NCBI GenBank assembly: GCA_001936135.1
Contig: CP012813.1
Span: 1-64,000 of the forward strand
Reading direction: 5' to 3'
DNA length: 64,000 bases
Source of the DNA: Saccharomycopsis fibuligera x Saccharomycopsis cf. fibuligera
Taxonomy: Eukaryota; Ascomycota; Saccharomycetes; Ascoideales; Saccharomycopsidaceae
Shown: positions 22,735 through 35,093 of the stretch, piece by piece
Position numbering within the stretch: position 1 is the first letter of the stretch
How the letters are laid out: the number at the start of each line of letters is the position of its first letter
Notes under the pieces: model-generated
What the model was told of the DNA's origin: nothing
Databases searched by the model: none
The model's input: the letters and a program-made list of their open reading frames with translations, nothing else
Translations under genes and position numbers: made by a program

Positions 22735-23334
22735 TTGATTGCTGATATTAACAATCTATCTCTATCCAAAGACACTACTGCAAAAACGGCCACGGAACTT
22801 TACGAGATTCAAGACCGTATATCCACATCTATTCCAAAATTGAGCGCGTTGAGAAATTCAAACGCAAACTTCATCAATTATTGTAATGAATTGAAGCATA
22901 GATTATCTGAGAGAGGGTACAAGGAGTTTGTTACTTGCTTCGAAAAAGGCATCATAGAGACGCAAGACGAAGAAACGGAATTCATTGTTGAAAATGTAAT
23001 CAGAAACACTACTGATACATCCCTCGCACACATTTCGCAGGTTAACAATAACAGACCCGACGAATACAAGAAATCATCAATGCAAATTTTGGCTATGTTG
23101 CGTGAAAACTGTTTGGACCTTATTCTTACCGAGGAAGCAGCTAAAGCAAGGTTTGCCGCACTAAAGTTAGGCAACCAAAAGGGTGACCTCATTCGGTACA
23201 TTAACCAAGTTTTCATTGTGATGGATTCTCTCAAATGGAACAATATTAGAGTGGAAGAAAAAGTGATTGCAGGTACTTTGTTTTTAAATTTTGATGAAAA
23301 CTATAGTGAGTTCTCTGATGACATCAATCGTTGA
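22735..23334 (+). mobile_element. copia A gag-like region (part of fossil)
   Basis: About 200 residues, mostly helical and charged, with SALRNSNANFINYCNELKHRL and MDSLKWNNIRVEEKVIAGTLFLNF, resembling the capsid-like (UBN2/Gag) domain of copia elements. No zinc knuckle seen. The 22359-22734 leader upstream holds no gene. Confidence 0.72.
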
Positions 23335-23555
23335 GCAGCTAACTATGAAACCTATGATCCCTACAAACTATTTGATTCTATAGGAGATTATGAGGACAAA
23401 TTAGGAGGATATCATAAAGGAATGAGCAGAAAAGCTGTATTTATAAAAGATCGACCAGTTGGGACCTACACTAAAGCATATAGATCAAGAACGTACAATC
23501 ACGGGAAAACTGAAAAAAATATATCAGGAATCCAAAATCCACAACACAACATCCG

Positions 23556-26500
23556 ATGGGAATTATCAAGCGAGGCACTCGCACAATTAATTCAATTATA
23601 GCCGACGATACACTTATCCTTATCGACGGAGGAAGCCAGGCTACCCTCACCAATGATTTATCACATATAGGGAAATACACGAATTATGATGATAATCACT
23701 ACCCCAAAGTATACCTAACCACATTAGATGGTAACATCAAAATTCTAGGTCATGGCAAGATGCGATTACGCATAGGAGACTCTGTGGTTGAGCTTGACTG
23801 CTATTATGCTCCCTCAGCACCTTGTGCTATTATAAATGAAACTAGACAGTTTCGGTGTTAAAGTAATAGACGTTGGAGGTAAAAAGAAAATTGTAAAGGT
23901 CCTAAAACATGGTCATTATAATCTTGAAATTGAGGTAATATACGACCTTACATGGCTCAGTGGAAAGCATATTATTAAGAATAAAGTGAGATTGATAGCA
24001 TCAGTTGCTAGTAGCCTTCATAGCATTCTAGGACAAGTTAACAATAACTCATTAAAATCATCCATCAAACACAACACAATTATAGCAGATCCAACAAAGG
24101 TTGAATCACTAAATGCAAAGGAAGATTGCTATGAGTGTGCTATTGCGAAGGGAAAGAAACATGCTGCTGTCCCAAACTCGAGGCAAGTGTACATAAAGAA
24201 AAGTCCATTTGAAAACATAGTTTCGGATGTTTGCGAAGTAGGTACGAAAATTAATGACACACCAAATTATTTTGTTACCTTTCGCGACCAGTACACTGGC
24301 TACACTAAAGTCTTCACCATGCACAAAAAGAATGAGGTAAAGGACAAGTTATTTCACTATATTCGATGGGTGAAAAACCAATTTTCTGAGCGCGGATACC
24401 GTGTTAAAAGCCTCTTTACTGATAGGGGGACCGAATATCTAAACTCCGAGGTCACAGACATATTGAGTGAAGCCGGAATTGAATCACACACCACAAGCGG
24501 ATACACTCCAGCATCCAACGGAATGTCGGAGCGCCTCAATCAGACGCTTTTAAGTGACGCGCGAACAATACTTCACAGTGGCAAATTGGAATCCAAATTC
24601 TGGCCAGAAGCAATACTTCACGTTACAACCATTCGAAATCATGTTTATAATACGAAGATAAAGACATCCGCAGCTAAACTAATAGGACTAGAACCTCTCG
24701 ATGCTAGGCGACTACGTATATTCGGGGAAATTGTGAGTGTTCACATTCCACCAAACGAAGGAAAACTTGAGACCGGAAGCCACATAGGAATCTATTTGGG
24801 ACATGATGAACAAACATACGGAGTAACAACCTTCATTCCAGTCCCACTGATGAAGAAGGGATTCTTTGAATATACTCGTCATGTTCGTTTCTTTAGACAA
24901 AGTATCCTCTACCCAGATTACATAAACCTCAAAATAAGTGGTGGAAAACTCGACAACATGGCATTTGAAAATGACACTCAGTATGACTTTTCTGTTGAAG
25001 ATCACAACGAGATAAACTCAAGGGGGCAAGAACATGTCGAGGAGATATACGATTCTGGGAATGATGAAGAAAGTATGGACTCATATGAAAATGAGCAAGT
25101 TGCCAGTGATCGTAACGAACACCCAGCTATGCAAGAAACTGATGCAGAAGAAGAAGAAGCGATGGGAGAAGAGGATGATGATGAATATGGCAATGATGTA
25201 CAGGAACAAAAACAAAGTTATCTTGGAAATTCGAGACGACTAGAATTTGATAATAACAATAACAACCGCGATGTTTTGGATCTGAGCAGCGAGTGGCCAT
25301 CATTGGCACTGAGTACCAGTGTTACAAACGAAGAGCATTCCAAAACCTCCATAGAACAGGTCATCGTCTCTGACGAGGAAGACTCCCAGACACCGGTCGC
25401 GCCTGCGAAAAACACAAAACGCAAACTTTCAGACATTCATGACGAACAACAACCACTCAATGAGGACGGGCAAACATTGCCTCAAATAATTGATGAACAA
25501 ATACTACCCAATGAGGACGGGATACAAATGCCTCCAATACTTGATAAGCAAATACTACCCATTGAGGACGGGATAAAAGTGTCTCACCTACCTAATGAGC
25601 AACTACTACCCAATGAGGACGGTCTAAGACTGCCTACAATATTGGATAAGCAACTACTACCCATTGAGGACGGGCTAAAACTGTCTCAATTACTTGATGA
25701 GCAACACCTACCCATTGAACAAGGCTGCTTAGGCTCATCGCGCACGATGTTCCCGCCAGTGAAGCTGATACCAAGTCGCCAATCAAATCCGAGCGACACA
25801 AACACTCAAAGTGGAGGTTCGAAGAACAAACCAACCACCCCATTTTGGCTCAAGTCTTTCACAAGCCTTAAAAGAAAACCAACTACGCATAATACAAACC
25901 TCAAGGTAAAACGAGTTAAGGTGCATGCTTTAGCATCCATACCGAGATCGTACCTAACAGCCACACAGTTACCAGGGTTCCATGATGCTATCAAAAAGGA
26001 AATAATGTCACACAAATCACTCATGACCTGGGATCCCATCCCCATTGTGACATCAGATCTGGCTAAGTTGCGCAAAGCAATTCCCACTCGCTGGGTCTTC
26101 TCCCGAAAAAGTGATGGGCGCGAAAAGGCACGATTGGTCGCTAGAGGAGACATCCAAAACTCCGAGACTTTCGTGAATACCTATTCCCCAACACTTCGGG
26201 CGGAGATAGCCAGATCTATCATGGCCGCTACAGCGATGCAAAGCTGGTATTTTGCACAGATTGATGTAACTACGGCCTATTTAAATGCTGATTTGCGAGA
26301 AGAGGTCTATATTCACAGACCACAAGGTATCCAGTGTAATGTAACGGTAAACCCCGGGGAGAAAGTCATATACCGATTACGCAAGGCTCTTTACGGTTTA
26401 CGACAAAGTGGAAATCTATGGCACAACAACATTTCAAACTATCTTACTGAGCTAGGATTTAAGAAGAACCATGCATTTCCAAGCACCTTTATTAAGGTAA

Positions 26501-27549
26501 ATATGGAAGGAATAGTTTGTGCAATTATTGGGATTTTTGTTGATGATTTCCTTATAACTGCTGATAGTTAACACCAATTAGACTCTATTATCCGCCTGCT
26601 AATGGCAAAATACACAATCAAGATCATTGCAGCAGATCACGATGGCAAGCAGAAATTTCTAGGTACAGACCTAAAAGTGGAGAGAGGTGACGACAACCAA
26701 GTGGTCAGCATTCTGCTAGATGAAGAGCAGTACATCATTAACTCCTGCAGGGAGTATGATATACAAAGCCCCAACAGAATGCTAAAAACACCATTGACAC
26801 CAGGTTTCTACTTTAATAGAAATGATCACCCACTCGACGTCGATCAACGAGAGTTGAACACAAGGGTAACCCGGTATCGAAGATTGATCGGCACATTATT
26901 ATATATTGGAACAATGAGTCGGCCAGATGCGCTTTATGCGATAAATTACCTAGCTAAATTTTCCCACTATCCACACCGAGTCTTGTTTGACGAAATTATT
27001 AGAGTATTCGGCTATCAACTACAGACAAAGGAAAAAGCGCTTAGATATGGAGAAGATAAAAGCGATAAGAGACTAATAGGTTACAGTGATAGCGATTATG
27101 CACAAGAACCAGAGAATAGGCGGTCTACAATAGGATACCTCTTTCGCTTAAATAATGCCAACATTCACTGGAAATCCACACAAACAGCTTTAACGTGTCA
27201 ATCATCAACTGAAGCAGAATTACAAGCGGTTACTGCAGCTACTAATGAAGCGTCTTGGCTAAATGAGTTATTGATATTCGTTGGTCTCGTTAAAGAAAGA
27301 TTACCATACTTATTGAAGGTTGACAATACGTCTGCCATAAAGAAAGTCATCAATGGTAATTTTTCATCAAAATCTAAACATTATGCTGTGCGTTTGAACG
27401 TTGCCCTAGACAGATACCAGGGAAATGAATTTACCATTGAGCATGTACCGTCATCACTACAGTTAGCAGATATACTCTCAAAGCCAGTTACTACGGTGAT
27501 TATGAGTAACATATGTGACTTACTTTTTGAGCCACGAAATACAGTTTAA
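23556..27549 (+). mobile_element. copia A pol region (part of fossil)
   Basis: Protease-like segment with LIDGGSQATL; integrase with an H..C-C zinc region (CYECAIAKGK) and D,D,E signatures (NIVSDVC, FTDRGTEYLN, NGMSERLNQTLL); an acidic, low-complexity linker with 17-residue repeats; RT with RWVFSRK, QIDVTTAYLNADL, RKALYGLRQSGNLW and FVDD; RNase H with YSDSDYAQ, RRSTIGYLF, STEAELQAV and LADILSKPV. Integrase before RT is diagnostic of copia. Broken. Confidence 0.9.
25441..25725 (+). repeat. 51-bp coding repeats in copia A pol linker
   Basis: Five tandem units of 17 residues (for example DEQILPNEDGIQMPPIL) plus a partial sixth, between integrase and RT. Units differ from each other by several residues while keeping LP-[NI]-EDG. 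The mate is 56221-56505. In Ty5 the integrase C-terminal region carries the chromatin-targeting motif; any such role here is inference. Confidence 0.88.
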
Positions 27550-27556
27550 GGGGGTA

Positions 27557-27958
27557 TGTTGGATTTATACCAATTAACATCTTTCATACCGTTCATTTGG
27601 TATAATCTCCTTTTTGGTAAACTGCCTTTTGCGGCCGAGAACATTTGGGCGCATGCATAGTTGCTAAGGTGAACAACATCAAAGATATGATGGAAAATTT
27701 TTCATCACCTGAGCATTATGGGTGAGGAATGAAATTATTATATATAGTTTGAAAAACAGAATGGTTTTATTTAGTGATATAGTTTATAATAAGGCAAGGA
27801 ATATAAGTCCAATTTCATTACTAATTAAGTTACATCAAAAACTAGTATCTCAGTAAGTGGCTATCCTTCACTACTAGAAGAGAGACTGATCTAACCAGTG
27901 CTACTCAGAGGAGACAACCTCAGGTATGGGTAGCAGATCTAGTCACTATACTCTGACA
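27557..27958 (+). repeat. LTR A, 3' copy of element
   Basis: 402 bp ending ACTCTGACA, followed directly by the gypsy pol fragment. Confidence 0.92.
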
Positions 27959-28363
27959 GATGGTCCGTACAAGAAAATTCATCCAGTTTATCTTGGACCA
28001 TATAAAGTCGTTAAACGAGGGGGGGGGGAAGTGCTGTTGAGTTAGATTTACCCTCTATAACTAAACAACACAGGGTAATAAACGTTAGGTGGTTAAAACT
28101 ATACCGAGAACCAGACGTTGTATACCCAAAGGAACCCCCTCGTAACGAAATTGAGGCCGCATCTAGAGCCGACGAAATCACAGCAATCGCAGGTATTGCA
28201 AAAGACTACTTGCATGTGTTTTGGCAAGATTGCAAACCTGAACATGCCACACCTATCTCATTTGACTTCTTCAGAACTAAAGTACCAACCAATTTACGAA
28301 ATGCTTTAACTAAACAAATCAACTATCTCAAAAGAACTGGGTTATCCTCTAAGGGGGAGGAAG
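27959..28363 (+). mobile_element. Ty3/gypsy pol 3' end (mate, fossil fragment)
   Basis: Mate of 11306-11710: GPY/F module of a gypsy integrase, polar tail, then polypurine tract (AAGGGGGAGGAAG) directly before LTR B. Confidence 0.82.
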
Positions 28364-28982
28364 TGTAACAAATCAGTCCCAGATAGCTCTTAGGTAACGA
28401 TAGCTCTTAGGTAACGGTAGCTCTTAGGTAACGGTAGCTCTTCGGTAATGGTAGCTCTTAGGTAAAGGTAGCTCTTAGGTAAAGGAAGCTCCTAGGTAAC
28501 AAGCTCCTAACAATAACTATATAAGTAGCTAAGTTCGTCTTTATTATTATTATGTATTCTGTATAGATAACAGTAAGCGAAGTCATCTTCCTTTTATTAC
28601 AATATACTTATCTCCTTCACTTTATCTTGAGTCTTATCTCTCTTCCTAGTCGATCCTAGAAAATAACTATGAATCCTGAAACCTTCTCACGTCTTAATTC
28701 AGACCCTTTAACCCCATCTCTTACAGATGTTGCTGCGAACATTTTCCTTTATTGGGTTCACATTCCTGATCAGTCTGTGTTCACAATCAGTCTAGACAAG
28801 AGGCACCCCTAGTTGGTATCGAAAATTTTGTATAAAGGTCGGCGTTGTGTTCCTTCTAACTTGTGTATATAGCGATGGGCGGAATAAACGAGAAGCCGAA
28901 CATACCCATCGATAACGATAATAACTCCTACAATACGCGTTTAAAAGTGCTTAGTAGAGAACTACCCCTTTTAAACACAACA
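28364..28982 (+). repeat. LTR B full length (mate)
   Basis: TGTAACAAATCAG to AACACAACA, 619 bp, with seven 17-bp units at 28382-28501. 3' LTR of the gypsy remnant. Confidence 0.88.
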
Positions 28983-28988
28983 GATGTG

Positions 28989-29314
28989 TGTAACAAATCA
29001 GTCCCAGTTAGCTCTTAGGTAACGATAGCTCTTAGGTAACGGTAGCTCTTCGGTAAGGGTAGCTCTTTGGTAATGGTAGCTCTTAGGTAAAGGTAGCTCT
29101 TAGGTAAAGGAAGCTCCTAGGTAACAAGCTCCTAACAATAACTATATAAGTAGCTAAGTTCGTCTTTATTATTATTATGTATTCTGTATAGATAACAGTA
29201 AGCGAAGTCATCTTCCTTTTATTACAATATACTTATCTCCTTCACTTTATCTTGAGTCTTATCTCTCTTCCTAGTCGATCCTAAAAAATAACTATGAATC
29301 CTGAAACCTTCTCA
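28989..29314 (+). repeat. LTR B partial (mate)
   Basis: Begins TGTAACAAATCAG six bases (GATGTG) after the previous LTR and ends where the LINE 5' end begins. Seven 17-bp units at 29009-29130. Confidence 0.85.
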
Positions 29315-29399
29315 CTAATACTAACGGGGTTTTCACTTGTATAAGTTTCCCCTATATATTAGATTAGCGACTTTGTCAATCTCAAAAAAACGTTTCAAT
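29315..29399 (+). other. LINE 5' untranslated region (mate)
   Basis: Starts TAATACTAACGGGG; mate of 10219-10303. Confidence 0.6.
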
Positions 29400-32300
29400 A
29401 TGAATCCATCAAATGAGATCCCAAATGATACATTCCCTTACTCCTCAGAGTATCCCAACGATCCACCTGATCCCCTAACACATCCTGGAGCACCCTTGTC
29501 AACCGCGGTTGAGAACCCTCCTAGCACGGATGTTTCAGTTTCCTCGGATACTGAAGCCGCAGTTCACCAAGATCCGTCCCGCGGACCGGCTCAAAGTACC
29601 AGCCAACTATTGAACCATTCCACTGAATCATTTGAAACCCAAAAAGATGAAGAACCTTACGTTCAAGCTGAGCCTTTTACCATTGAAAACTCCATCTCTC
29701 CACCATCAACCCACCCTATTTCCAATTCTGAATCTCAAATTGAAAATTTTTCATCCGTCTTACCTAATGACTTACTAAGCAGAAAAGGCGCGGATCCAAC
29801 TTGTGCTGCACCTCCTGAACATGCACCAGAAGCTGTTGATCCTCCATCACCATCTGTTTTGTCTAATCCCTCTGTTTCAATTTCAAAAACCACTAACATG
29901 AACTTAAAAACCTTAAAACTCCCAAAATCGAAAAAAATCCAACAAAATCCAACAATCTTAAAAAACATTTTTTCACATTCTTCAATTAATCAAGATAAAA
30001 ACCAAAAAAAAAATAATACTCCCTCTGTTTCCTTTGTTCCACCTGTTTCCCCCAATGCCATTAGCTCTATTTTGCCAACTGTCCCTTCTACCCCAGATCC
30101 TTGAAACAGTAATCAAATCCAGCAACAAGATGAAAATGTCCCACGCCCAGCGAATGCCACTGATTCAACTGTTTCAGCTGCCTCAGCTGCTTCATCCGCC
30201 TCATATGCCTCAACCAAAGAAACGTCTCCACCTGGATCAACTCCTTCAACTGCGTCCATTGAGGATACACATCAGGACATTATCTGAGAAGAAACACTGA
30301 AAAAGCTCTATGCTGATCAGGCCTCTAAACGTGCAAATCATAACGCATCAACGAGCTCCGCGTCACTTCCAAACCCCAAGGTCAAACGTCCTGCTTTTGA
30401 CGCTTGCCAAACCAAATTTAAATGGGCCCGTATCTATGATTCGGAACATTTTCCTTTTGATGATGTTTTGTCAGAACTAACTGCCATGAAAAAACTTGCT
30501 GCTGATATTTACACCTTTACTGATACAACTTTTGCTGGTTCTGATAAAAAGGTCACCTCTGCAACTACAATCATGAAAATGGACGAATTCTATAAATCAT
30601 ATACTCCAAAGCAGCTCCAGGATGAGGGCCTCCGGTTTAAAACCACTGACCTCCTGCAAAAAGACTATATTGACTTCATCATCAGCTGTTCTCAAGAGAA
30701 TGACGTTTTCGCAACTGTGGACATTCCATGGGCTGTCTTCCAACAATACTCTTTACCAACACATAAATCCTCTATTGCTAAATCTATTAAAATGTTGGCA
30801 CAAACCACACTTGAAAAGTCTGCTAGTACGATGCGAGATGTATCCTTATTCACCTTTTTGAAAGAAACTTGTGAAACTATCGAACCTCACATCATAATCA
30901 GAAACGAGCGTATTGTCATTAAACAATCCATTTTTTATAGGGGTCCACTTTATAAGCCATTCTTCCACAATGCCAAGGAAATTTTCTTTACATTTTTGAG
31001 AGACCACTTAGTTGTGAAGCTACCAAAAGAAGAATATCGCCCACAACTCTTCATGTCAATTTCAAATGAAAAAATGGTCCCTCATCTCATGGAACTCAAG
31101 ATTAAATCTTTGCAAGCGGTTTCTGCCGAAGCAATTTTATTCCACAAGCTCCGTGATCTTGAGATCAAACAGGAATACTTCTCCCTCACAAAGGAGATCA
31201 AACCAAGAAGCCACCCAAATCCCCAAGTTGCTGAAATAAACGTTGATAAATATTATGCATATTTATATCTTTCTCCAAATCAATCAGCCCCAATCATAAA
31301 CTGTGAGATTCTCCAAACACATCTTATCAATCGTCATTTGCATTGCACGGCATGTGGTTCAAATTCTCACACTCGTTACTCTTGTACCGAGGCTCGATGT
31401 GTGATTTGCAAAAAAGAGAATCATATAGCTTCTGTTTGTTATTATAACAAAAAGTTATTCCAGGCCCAAGATAAGTACCAGGACCACACCTCCATTGCAA
31501 ATAAACCGAACACAACCACCATTTCTGCTACAACAAAAAAACCAGCTATTTCCACTGAAAACCAATGGCAGCTCAGTGATCCTAAAGGCCGCAAACGTTT
31601 GAGAATTAGAAACACCAATACATCAAACCAAAGCATTAACAACTCAAAACAGATAGCTAAACCAACAAACCCATTTCAAGCTCTTGAAGACGGTGACTCA
31701 GAAGATTTGTCAACTGAGGACGAGGTTAACACACAATACGAGATGCCACAGAGTTTCGTTTTTACTGCACCTAAACCCTCAAACAAATCATATAACAAAC
31801 CCTCCACCAAAAAAAGAGCAAGAAGGCAAGCTGCTAAAGCCACTAACTCACAACCAGAGAATATTAATGATGATGAAGGCACATTCACCACCAGTACCTC
31901 CGACTCTATAGTAGCACAGGCTACTATCCTCCATGCTACGACAACCCCAACAAAAAAAACCCCACATCAAACCCCAGACTCTTTCCAAACTCCACCTGCA
32001 ACTCCTCAGCAGGCCAGAATCCTTCGCTCCCATTTCACTCTTCGTACTCTACAACCTCCATCTACTCCAACCAACTTGACCTCATCTCAGTTTCCCTCTT
32101 TTGATCAGGCCAACACTCCTACCCGATCCTCCCCGAGAATTAAAGCAAATCTGGACAGGAACTCGCGTCCCCCAGACGAGGACAGCCCACTGCCAAATAC
32201 CCAGGATGATATTGACATAGATGAGATTGAGTTAGAGAACTCTTCTTCTTTCCCACCAGTCCATCACCCCCAGAGTAAGCTTAATGGACTACTCCCTGTC

Positions 32301-32435
32301 AATGATTCCATCAATGATGACGAAATCATTGATGACGAGATCAAAATTGAGAATGAGTCCATCACAAATCTCCCAAATTCCACCGATGATCCCATGACTG
32401 AGACTCAGCTCCCAACTTCCCCTGGACAATCATGA
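29400..32435 (+). CDS. LINE ORF1 with two in-frame TGA codons (best copy)
   Basis: ATG at 29400, stop TGA at 32433-32435, about 1012 codons in one frame with in-frame TGA at 30102-30104 and 30285-30287. The N-terminal part is Ser/Pro/Thr/Glu-rich; an Ala/Ser-rich run lies between the two TGAs; the C-terminal 655-residue part (30468-32435) carries two CCHC zinc knuckles at 31344-31439 and a Ser/Thr/acidic tail. Expected role: binding LINE RNA. It differs from the left-arm copy by only about six residues in the C-terminal part. The lack of an ATG close after the second TGA argues that the C-terminal part needs read-through or is inactive. Confidence 0.87.
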
Positions 32436-33833
32436 TTATGCCTGAATTGAAAATACTTACACAAAGTATACAAAACACTCCCTTACAGAACGATCCGCTC
32501 CCGAGTATATTTAAAAAATATGATATCATACTCTTGCAAGAAGTTACAAAAGATGAAAATTATCACCACTTAAATCCTGACAAACAACTCATCACTAACA
32601 AAGCTTCAAATCCACGCACAGGTATACTTATCACAAAAAAGATAAATATACTCAAAAAAAATATAATTGACGTTTTATGTCCGGCATCTAAAGCCAAGCA
32701 CAAAACAGACATTATCATAGAAGTAACACCAACAATATACTACTGGATCATAAATATATATAATCCCACCGGTGAAAAAAAAAGAGCACAAGTGTTTCCT
32801 CAAAACGCCACTAGCAACGCACTACAAGATTATCGAAGAACTTTTAGAAAACAGTATCCAAATGCGCATCTCTATATCATTTTGGCGGGTGACTTTAACA
32901 ATGTTGCTGATATGCAAGAAATGGGTACCCGTATCCGACATGCTCCAGACGCTAAAGACACAAAAAAAATACGAAACTCATTGAGGGCACTCATCGACAA
33001 TAACAACTTGACAGATGTTTACCGCCAACGCAGCCTACATAACATAAAAAAATCCTTCACTAACAGAGCTACTAACGGACATGAAGAAAGCAACAGAAGA
33101 CTAGATAGATTCTATGTCAGTAATGAATTGATTAGAAACGACAAAGTTCGTCTCTGGATGCTACAGAAGAACCATTTGAAGGGATCTTCCCATGAATCGC
33201 TTGTTTTGAAACTTGTCCATCCCCTGACTGAGCTCCCAGCTCGGTTCAGACTTACCGAAAAAATGTTACACAGTATATCACAACTTCATATCCCAGCCTC
33301 ACTCACATCAACAAGCGAAATAGTCATTTTTGTTCGAATCCATTTGCAGCTGACAAAGCATTTTGAGAAACCCATACCGGAATCTAAGAAAAAAAATTTC
33401 CAAACCGCCAACTACTATGATCACATAAACGAAATTTTTGAACCCTTCCAAGAAAATAAAAAGATAGAATCACTTATTGATCAAGACGGCAACCAGTTAA
33501 CAAAAACACACGAGATCATAGACCATGCCTCAGACTTCTATGCAGCTCTCTATGATGGTACCAAGGGCACGAAGGATATTCAAGTCATTGATAGACATTT
33601 GCAAGATAGCATTCCTAACATTCACATATCGGATACAGAAAAGATAAATTTGAATAAGAACATAACTGAAGAAGAGCTCCTGATTGCCATCAAGAAGTCC
33701 AATAAGAATTCGGTGCCAGGAATTGATGGTTTTCCGTACAAGTTTTATTCCAAGCTATATCCGCACTTAAAAGGCCGCCTCTTATCTGAATTTAACACTA
33801 TCTTCAGAACAGGCTAACTTCCTTACAATTACA
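32432..33833 (+). pseudogene. LINE ORF2, endonuclease and start of RT (mate)
   Basis: ATG 32432 overlaps the ORF1 stop (ATGA), an arrangement compatible with termination-reinitiation. Endonuclease blocks LLQE, NIYNPTG, GDFNN, RLDRFY and SSH are present, then the RT start (NSVPGIDGFPYKFY). The frame stops at 33815-33817 (TAA where the 14.8 kb copy has TCA), and LINE homology ends at 33833 against LTR D. Non-autonomous as it stands. Confidence 0.9.
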
Positions 33834-33915
33834 TGTTGTAGTTTGATAAACCTATCACTTGGCATAACGTTGTATCCTGAAAATAAATCACAAAACACTT
33901 GTTGTTATTAACTAT
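33834..33915 (+). repeat. LTR D remnant (mate)
   Basis: Begins TGTTGTAGTTTGATAAACC on the plus strand; mate of 5703-5784. Confidence 0.8.
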
Positions 33916-34366
33916 TGTTGAAATTCAAACATTCCTCTTCCCCTAATTCTTACCTTCTTAATTTTTAACTCTTTCTCTCCTTTACTCCTTTTATGTTTTC
34001 ATCCATTGTCATGGTATACTGTTGATCCATTTGCATGGTATACAGTTCTGATGCATCTTATTTGTTTACTTTTTCATTCCGTCTGCGTGCGCTTCTGCAT
34101 GGGGTGCAGATCCTTACTGCTGCGTGAAAACTTTTGTTTTTCCCGCCACCTTTATTACGCCACTCCAATTTCATTTACTCAACTTATTTTTCCTGCTTAA
34201 GGCGGGCCTTTCCCGCTTCTTTTCTTTTCATGTTCTCTACTATTATATACTTCTTTACAGAACTAAACTTAACAACTTTACACTCTTTATTTTTCTATCC
34301 AATACACTTTATTTTTCTTCATCAAACTATTTTTTCTAACTCTTCTTTATCAACCCACTTTTTACA
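33916..34366 (+). repeat. LTR C, 5' copy (mate)
   Basis: 451 bp, TGTTGAAATTCAAAC to ACTTTTTACA, with one 30-bp unit. Confidence 0.87.
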
Positions 34367-34424
34367 GATTTACAGTCTGGACAAACAAACAAAAAAAAAA
34401 CAAAAAAAAAAAATTTTTTTCACC

Positions 34425-35093
34425 ATGTTTAATTTCAACGATTTTGATGTGGCTGACGGTACCTACAAAGCAAGGCTTGATGGTATCTCCAAATTGAATG
34501 TCAAGCCGAATACCCAATGGTTCCAGTACCCTTTGTTGAGATCATTTCTTCAAAACAAATTGAAAGTTATCATCAATGATGTTACTGTTATCGATGTTGA
34601 GAAAATGTTAGACTCTGATGAGTTTGACAAGTATCCGCCAAAGCTCAATGATATTATCTACCATCTTATTCACAAAAAGGTTGATGCTTCGTTGTTAAAG
34701 AACTATCAACGTTACACCGAAGGGTTTGATTTGTTGAGGACAATCAACAAAAAGTTCAAATCAATTGACTCATTCTACATTGTCAAAATTTTCAACGACT
34801 TTGTCCATGAGGCATTTGTTGTCAAAGACCGTGATGCTATTGAAGACTACTCGGAAATCTTCAAGTACTACTACAAAGATGTGAACTTCTCCAACTTTGG
34901 TGGTATCATTGGATTCAGCTTACTTGGTACCAAGAGTCTCCATGTTGCTCTTAGTGAAACCCGCTTGCTCACCAACGCCCGCGGATTGCTTAGCACATCT
35001 TTCGCTGATGCTATGGAGAGCTCTAATGACCTAGCTGCTAGAGACGTGGTGGAGATTGATTCTGGCTCTCGTGCGTGGTCCTTCGCCATATGA
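34425..35093 (+). mobile_element. copia C gag-like region (mate)
   Basis: Mate of 4530-5193; begins MFNFNDFDVADGTYK. Same features. Confidence 0.65.

Larger units (their letters stand above)
17946..27556. repeat. IR2 left arm
   Basis: The reverse complement recurs at 54391-64000 with coordinate sum 81946 (81947 beyond a one-base difference in the G run at the element's polypurine tract). It covers LINE ORF1, LTR A, tRNA-Val, the LTR B remnant, LINE RT pieces with solo LTR A, and a copia A element without its last LTR. Pairing ends at the internal/LTR junction of that element, suggesting exchange within LTR elements. Pairing is still intact at 64000, so the true limit lies at or below 17946. 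Confidence 0.93.
21957..27958 (+). mobile_element. copia-type LTR element A, full length (fossil)
   Basis: 6.0 kb element: 5' LTR 21957-22358, leader, gag-like region, protease-like segment, integrase, a repeat-rich linker, RT, RNase H, polypurine tract (AAGGGGGTA) and 3' LTR 27557-27958. Both LTRs are 402 bp but differ at roughly a dozen sites, so the insertion is not brand new or one LTR has been converted. Its outer flanks equal those of the solo LTR in the left arm. It looks broken, with about three breaks. No obvious tRNA primer site was recognised after the 5' LTR. Confidence 0.93.

Noticed and set aside
25034-25310. Several Lys/Met- or Ser-rich small frames on both strands around the acidic linker
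   Set aside because: They are shadows of the GAA/GAT-rich coding strand of the copia A linker.
23836-26571. Host gene reading of the 911-residue frame
   Set aside because: Integrase D,D,E signatures and RT blocks show it is copia pol.
34134-34424. N-terminal extension of the copia C gag frame into the LTR, with a hydrophobic stretch resembling a signal peptide
   Set aside because: It is LTR sequence read through in frame; the ATG at 34425 just inside the internal region is a better start.
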